Shown in pieces: positions 4,719-5,631 of a stretch of 5,631 bases of DNA. How positions within the stretch are numbered: the stretch's first letter is position 1; each line of letters starts with the position of its first letter. The DNA comes from JBIOWF01 sp044868295. GTDB lineage: Bacteria > Actinomycetota > Actinomycetes > Streptosporangiales > Streptosporangiaceae. The stretch lies in assembly GCA_044868295.1 (NCBI GenBank), contig JBIOWF010000349.1, positions 1-5,631 of the forward strand. Direction: 5' to 3'. The translations under genes were made by a program, and so were the position numbers. The notes under the pieces were generated by a model that was given only the letters and a program-made list of their open reading frames with translations, did no database searches and was not told the DNA's origin.

Positions 4719-5631
4719 TTGGGACTCTTGCGGCGACTGCGCGGCCGGACACGGCCTGATCTTTCCGCATCAAGGTCCGCCGAGGACGTCGACCTCGACT
4801 CCCTCCTCGCCTTGGTCGCCGAGACCATGGGCTTCATCTGCTCGTTCACCCCTGACGGCGGGTCGCTGACGCTGGGCGGGGGCGACGGCAGGGATCGTGT
4901 GGTCAACCTCGTCGGGCTCCGCCGCGAGGCCGGGCGCCGCTCCCGCGAGGACTGGCCCATGCTGGTCTCCGAGCACCTCGCGCACGCCGTGTCCGGAGAG
5001 CCGTTCGACGCATGCAACCTCACACCGATTCGGCCGCTGCTGCGCGCCAGAGTGCACGCGGCCGACGACCTGGCCCTCCCGGACCCGTCCCGGATCATCG
5101 CCCGCCACCTCAGCGCCGACCTGATCGAGGTGCTCAGCATCGGCGCCCGGCCCGTCCGGCCGGAGGAGGCCTTCTGCTGGCCGATCCCGCCGGGGCAGGC
5201 ACTCGACGTCGCGCTGGAGAACGCGCTGGCCGACGAGCGGCCCTCGGTCTCATCGCTCGACCTGGGCGGCGTCGGCGTGACCGTGCTGTCCGCGCCCAGC
5301 GCTGCCGCGCACCTGCGGAGCCTGTCGAAGTACGTGGCCGTGCCCGCCGACGGCGTGCTGGTCGTGCTGCCCCACCCGGGTGCGGTCGTCCTGCATCCGG
5401 TGGACGGGATCGGCGTGGTGCGGGCGATCGAGCGGCTGCGCATGTTCGCCCAGCGGGAGCACGACTCCCACCCGCAAGGCCTCAGCCCGCACGTCTACTG
5501 GTGGCGCTGTGATTCGAAGCACGGCGATTCGAAGCACGGCGATTCGAAGCACGGGAACGCCAGACACGTGGGTTCCAAACACGGCGATCACGGCGGCCGG
5601 CTGACCCGGATCCAGGCCGACCTGGTCGCCC
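4719..5631 (+). CDS. Hypothetical actinobacterial protein with His-rich repeat insert (3' partial)
   Basis: The first 304 residues are present and the frame is open at the right edge. Every alternative long frame here is Arg/Ser/Pro-rich and lacks the G/C-ending codon pattern, so this frame is the real one. The likely start is TTG 4719, with GGAGGG 8 nt upstream; the first in-frame ATG is 4827 (residue 37). There is no signal peptide or membrane segment. I do not recognise a catalytic motif. The second half (from about residue 165, with LDVALENALADE, a hydrophobic VTVLSAP strand, then LVVLPHPGAVVLHPV and SPHVYWWR) faintly recalls DUF1444-like proteins; this is a weak impression. Between YWWR (260-263) and GRLTRIQADL (293 on) lies a 29-residue insert of DSKHG-type repeats with six histidines, breaking what looks like a continuous strand-loop-strand. 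The gene follows the LD-carboxypeptidase closely, but a link to murein metabolism would be guesswork. Confidence 0.82.
   Translation, partial: MGLLRRLRGRTRPDLSASRSAEDVDLDSLLALVAETMGFICSFTPDGGSLTLGGGDGRDRVVNLVGLRREAGRRSREDWPMLVSEHLAHAVSGEPFDACNLTPIRPLLRARVHAADDLALPDPSRIIARHLSADLIEVLSIGARPVRPEEAFCWPIPPGQALDVALENALADERPSVSSLDLGGVGVTVLSAPSAAAHLRSLSKYVAVPADGVLVVLPHPGAVVLHPVDGIGVVRAIERLRMFAQREHDSHPQGLSPHVYWWRCDSKHGDSKHGDSKHGNARHVGSKHGDHGGRLTRIQADLVA
5511..5594 (+). repeat. 15-bp coding minisatellite (DSKHG repeat)
   Basis: Three near-identical 15-bp units GATTCGAAGCACGGC occupy 5511-5525, 5526-5540 and 5541-5555; the third ends in G, a silent change. Two diverged units follow: 5556-5570 (NARHV) and 5571-5585 (GSKHG). 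A shortened one lies at 5586-5594 (DHG), missing six bases. All stay in frame. The pattern of clean units followed by decayed ones is typical of slippage growth. Each clean unit holds the palindrome TTCGAA. Confidence 0.92.

Noticed and set aside
4630..4869. Small plus-strand frame bridging the carboxypeptidase end and the next gene
   Set aside because: It overlaps two better-supported genes, has no ribosome binding site at its start and no recognisable content.
4577..5443. Minus-strand open frame of 288 codons over the last gene
   Set aside because: Ser/Arg/Thr-rich shadow with no motifs. The plus frame from 4719 has proper third-position GC bias and a ribosome binding site.
5012..5512. Plus-strand open frame of 166 codons inside the last gene
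   Set aside because: Arg/Pro/Gly-rich, wrong codon-position bias, and stops just where the repeat begins. It is an out-of-frame shadow.
5511..5555. tRNA-like T-arm pattern (ATTCGAAGC) or CRISPR-like array
   Set aside because: Units are 15 bp with no spacers, no cloverleaf can be formed around them, and they stay in the reading frame of the host gene.

Overview
This window is GC-rich (about 70% by eye), and its coding frames use almost only G- or C-ending codons. This points to an actinomycete. The gene types and protein wording look most like Streptosporangiaceae and relatives such as Nonomuraea or Streptosporangium. That placement is inferred from remembered protein families, not from a search.

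Layout: (1) 32-913 (+), a crotonase-fold enoyl-CoA hydratase/isomerase family protein with a duplicated nine-residue loop. (2) 914-970, a short gap holding three arms (921-928, 931-938, 953-960) that can form two mutually exclusive hairpins, one of which hides a ribosome binding site of the next gene. (3) 971-2851 (+), a complete ABC exporter half-transporter (six membrane segments plus ATPase). (4) 2829-3707 (-), a divergent sulfotransferase-like protein whose 3' end overlaps the ABC gene by 23 bp on the opposite strand. (5) 3708-3760, a 53-bp divergent spacer. (6) 3761-4675 (+), a family S66 LD-carboxypeptidase with its Ser-Glu-His triad. (7) 4719-5631 (+), the first 304 codons of an unrecognised protein that probably starts at TTG and continues past the right edge. 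It carries a 15-bp minisatellite coding a His-rich pentapeptide repeat.

How the genes relate: the first two are co-directional and 57 nt apart, so they may share a transcript with switchable translation of the exporter. The sulfotransferase gene is transcribed alone on the minus strand and converges on the exporter gene. The carboxypeptidase and the last gene are co-directional with a 43-nt gap. I see no shared pathway linking all five and no phage, transposon, CRISPR or RNA gene. Most of the window looks like ordinary chromosomal housekeeping. The unusual parts are the competing-stem element before the exporter and two in-frame tandem-repeat expansions in otherwise conserved-looking proteins.
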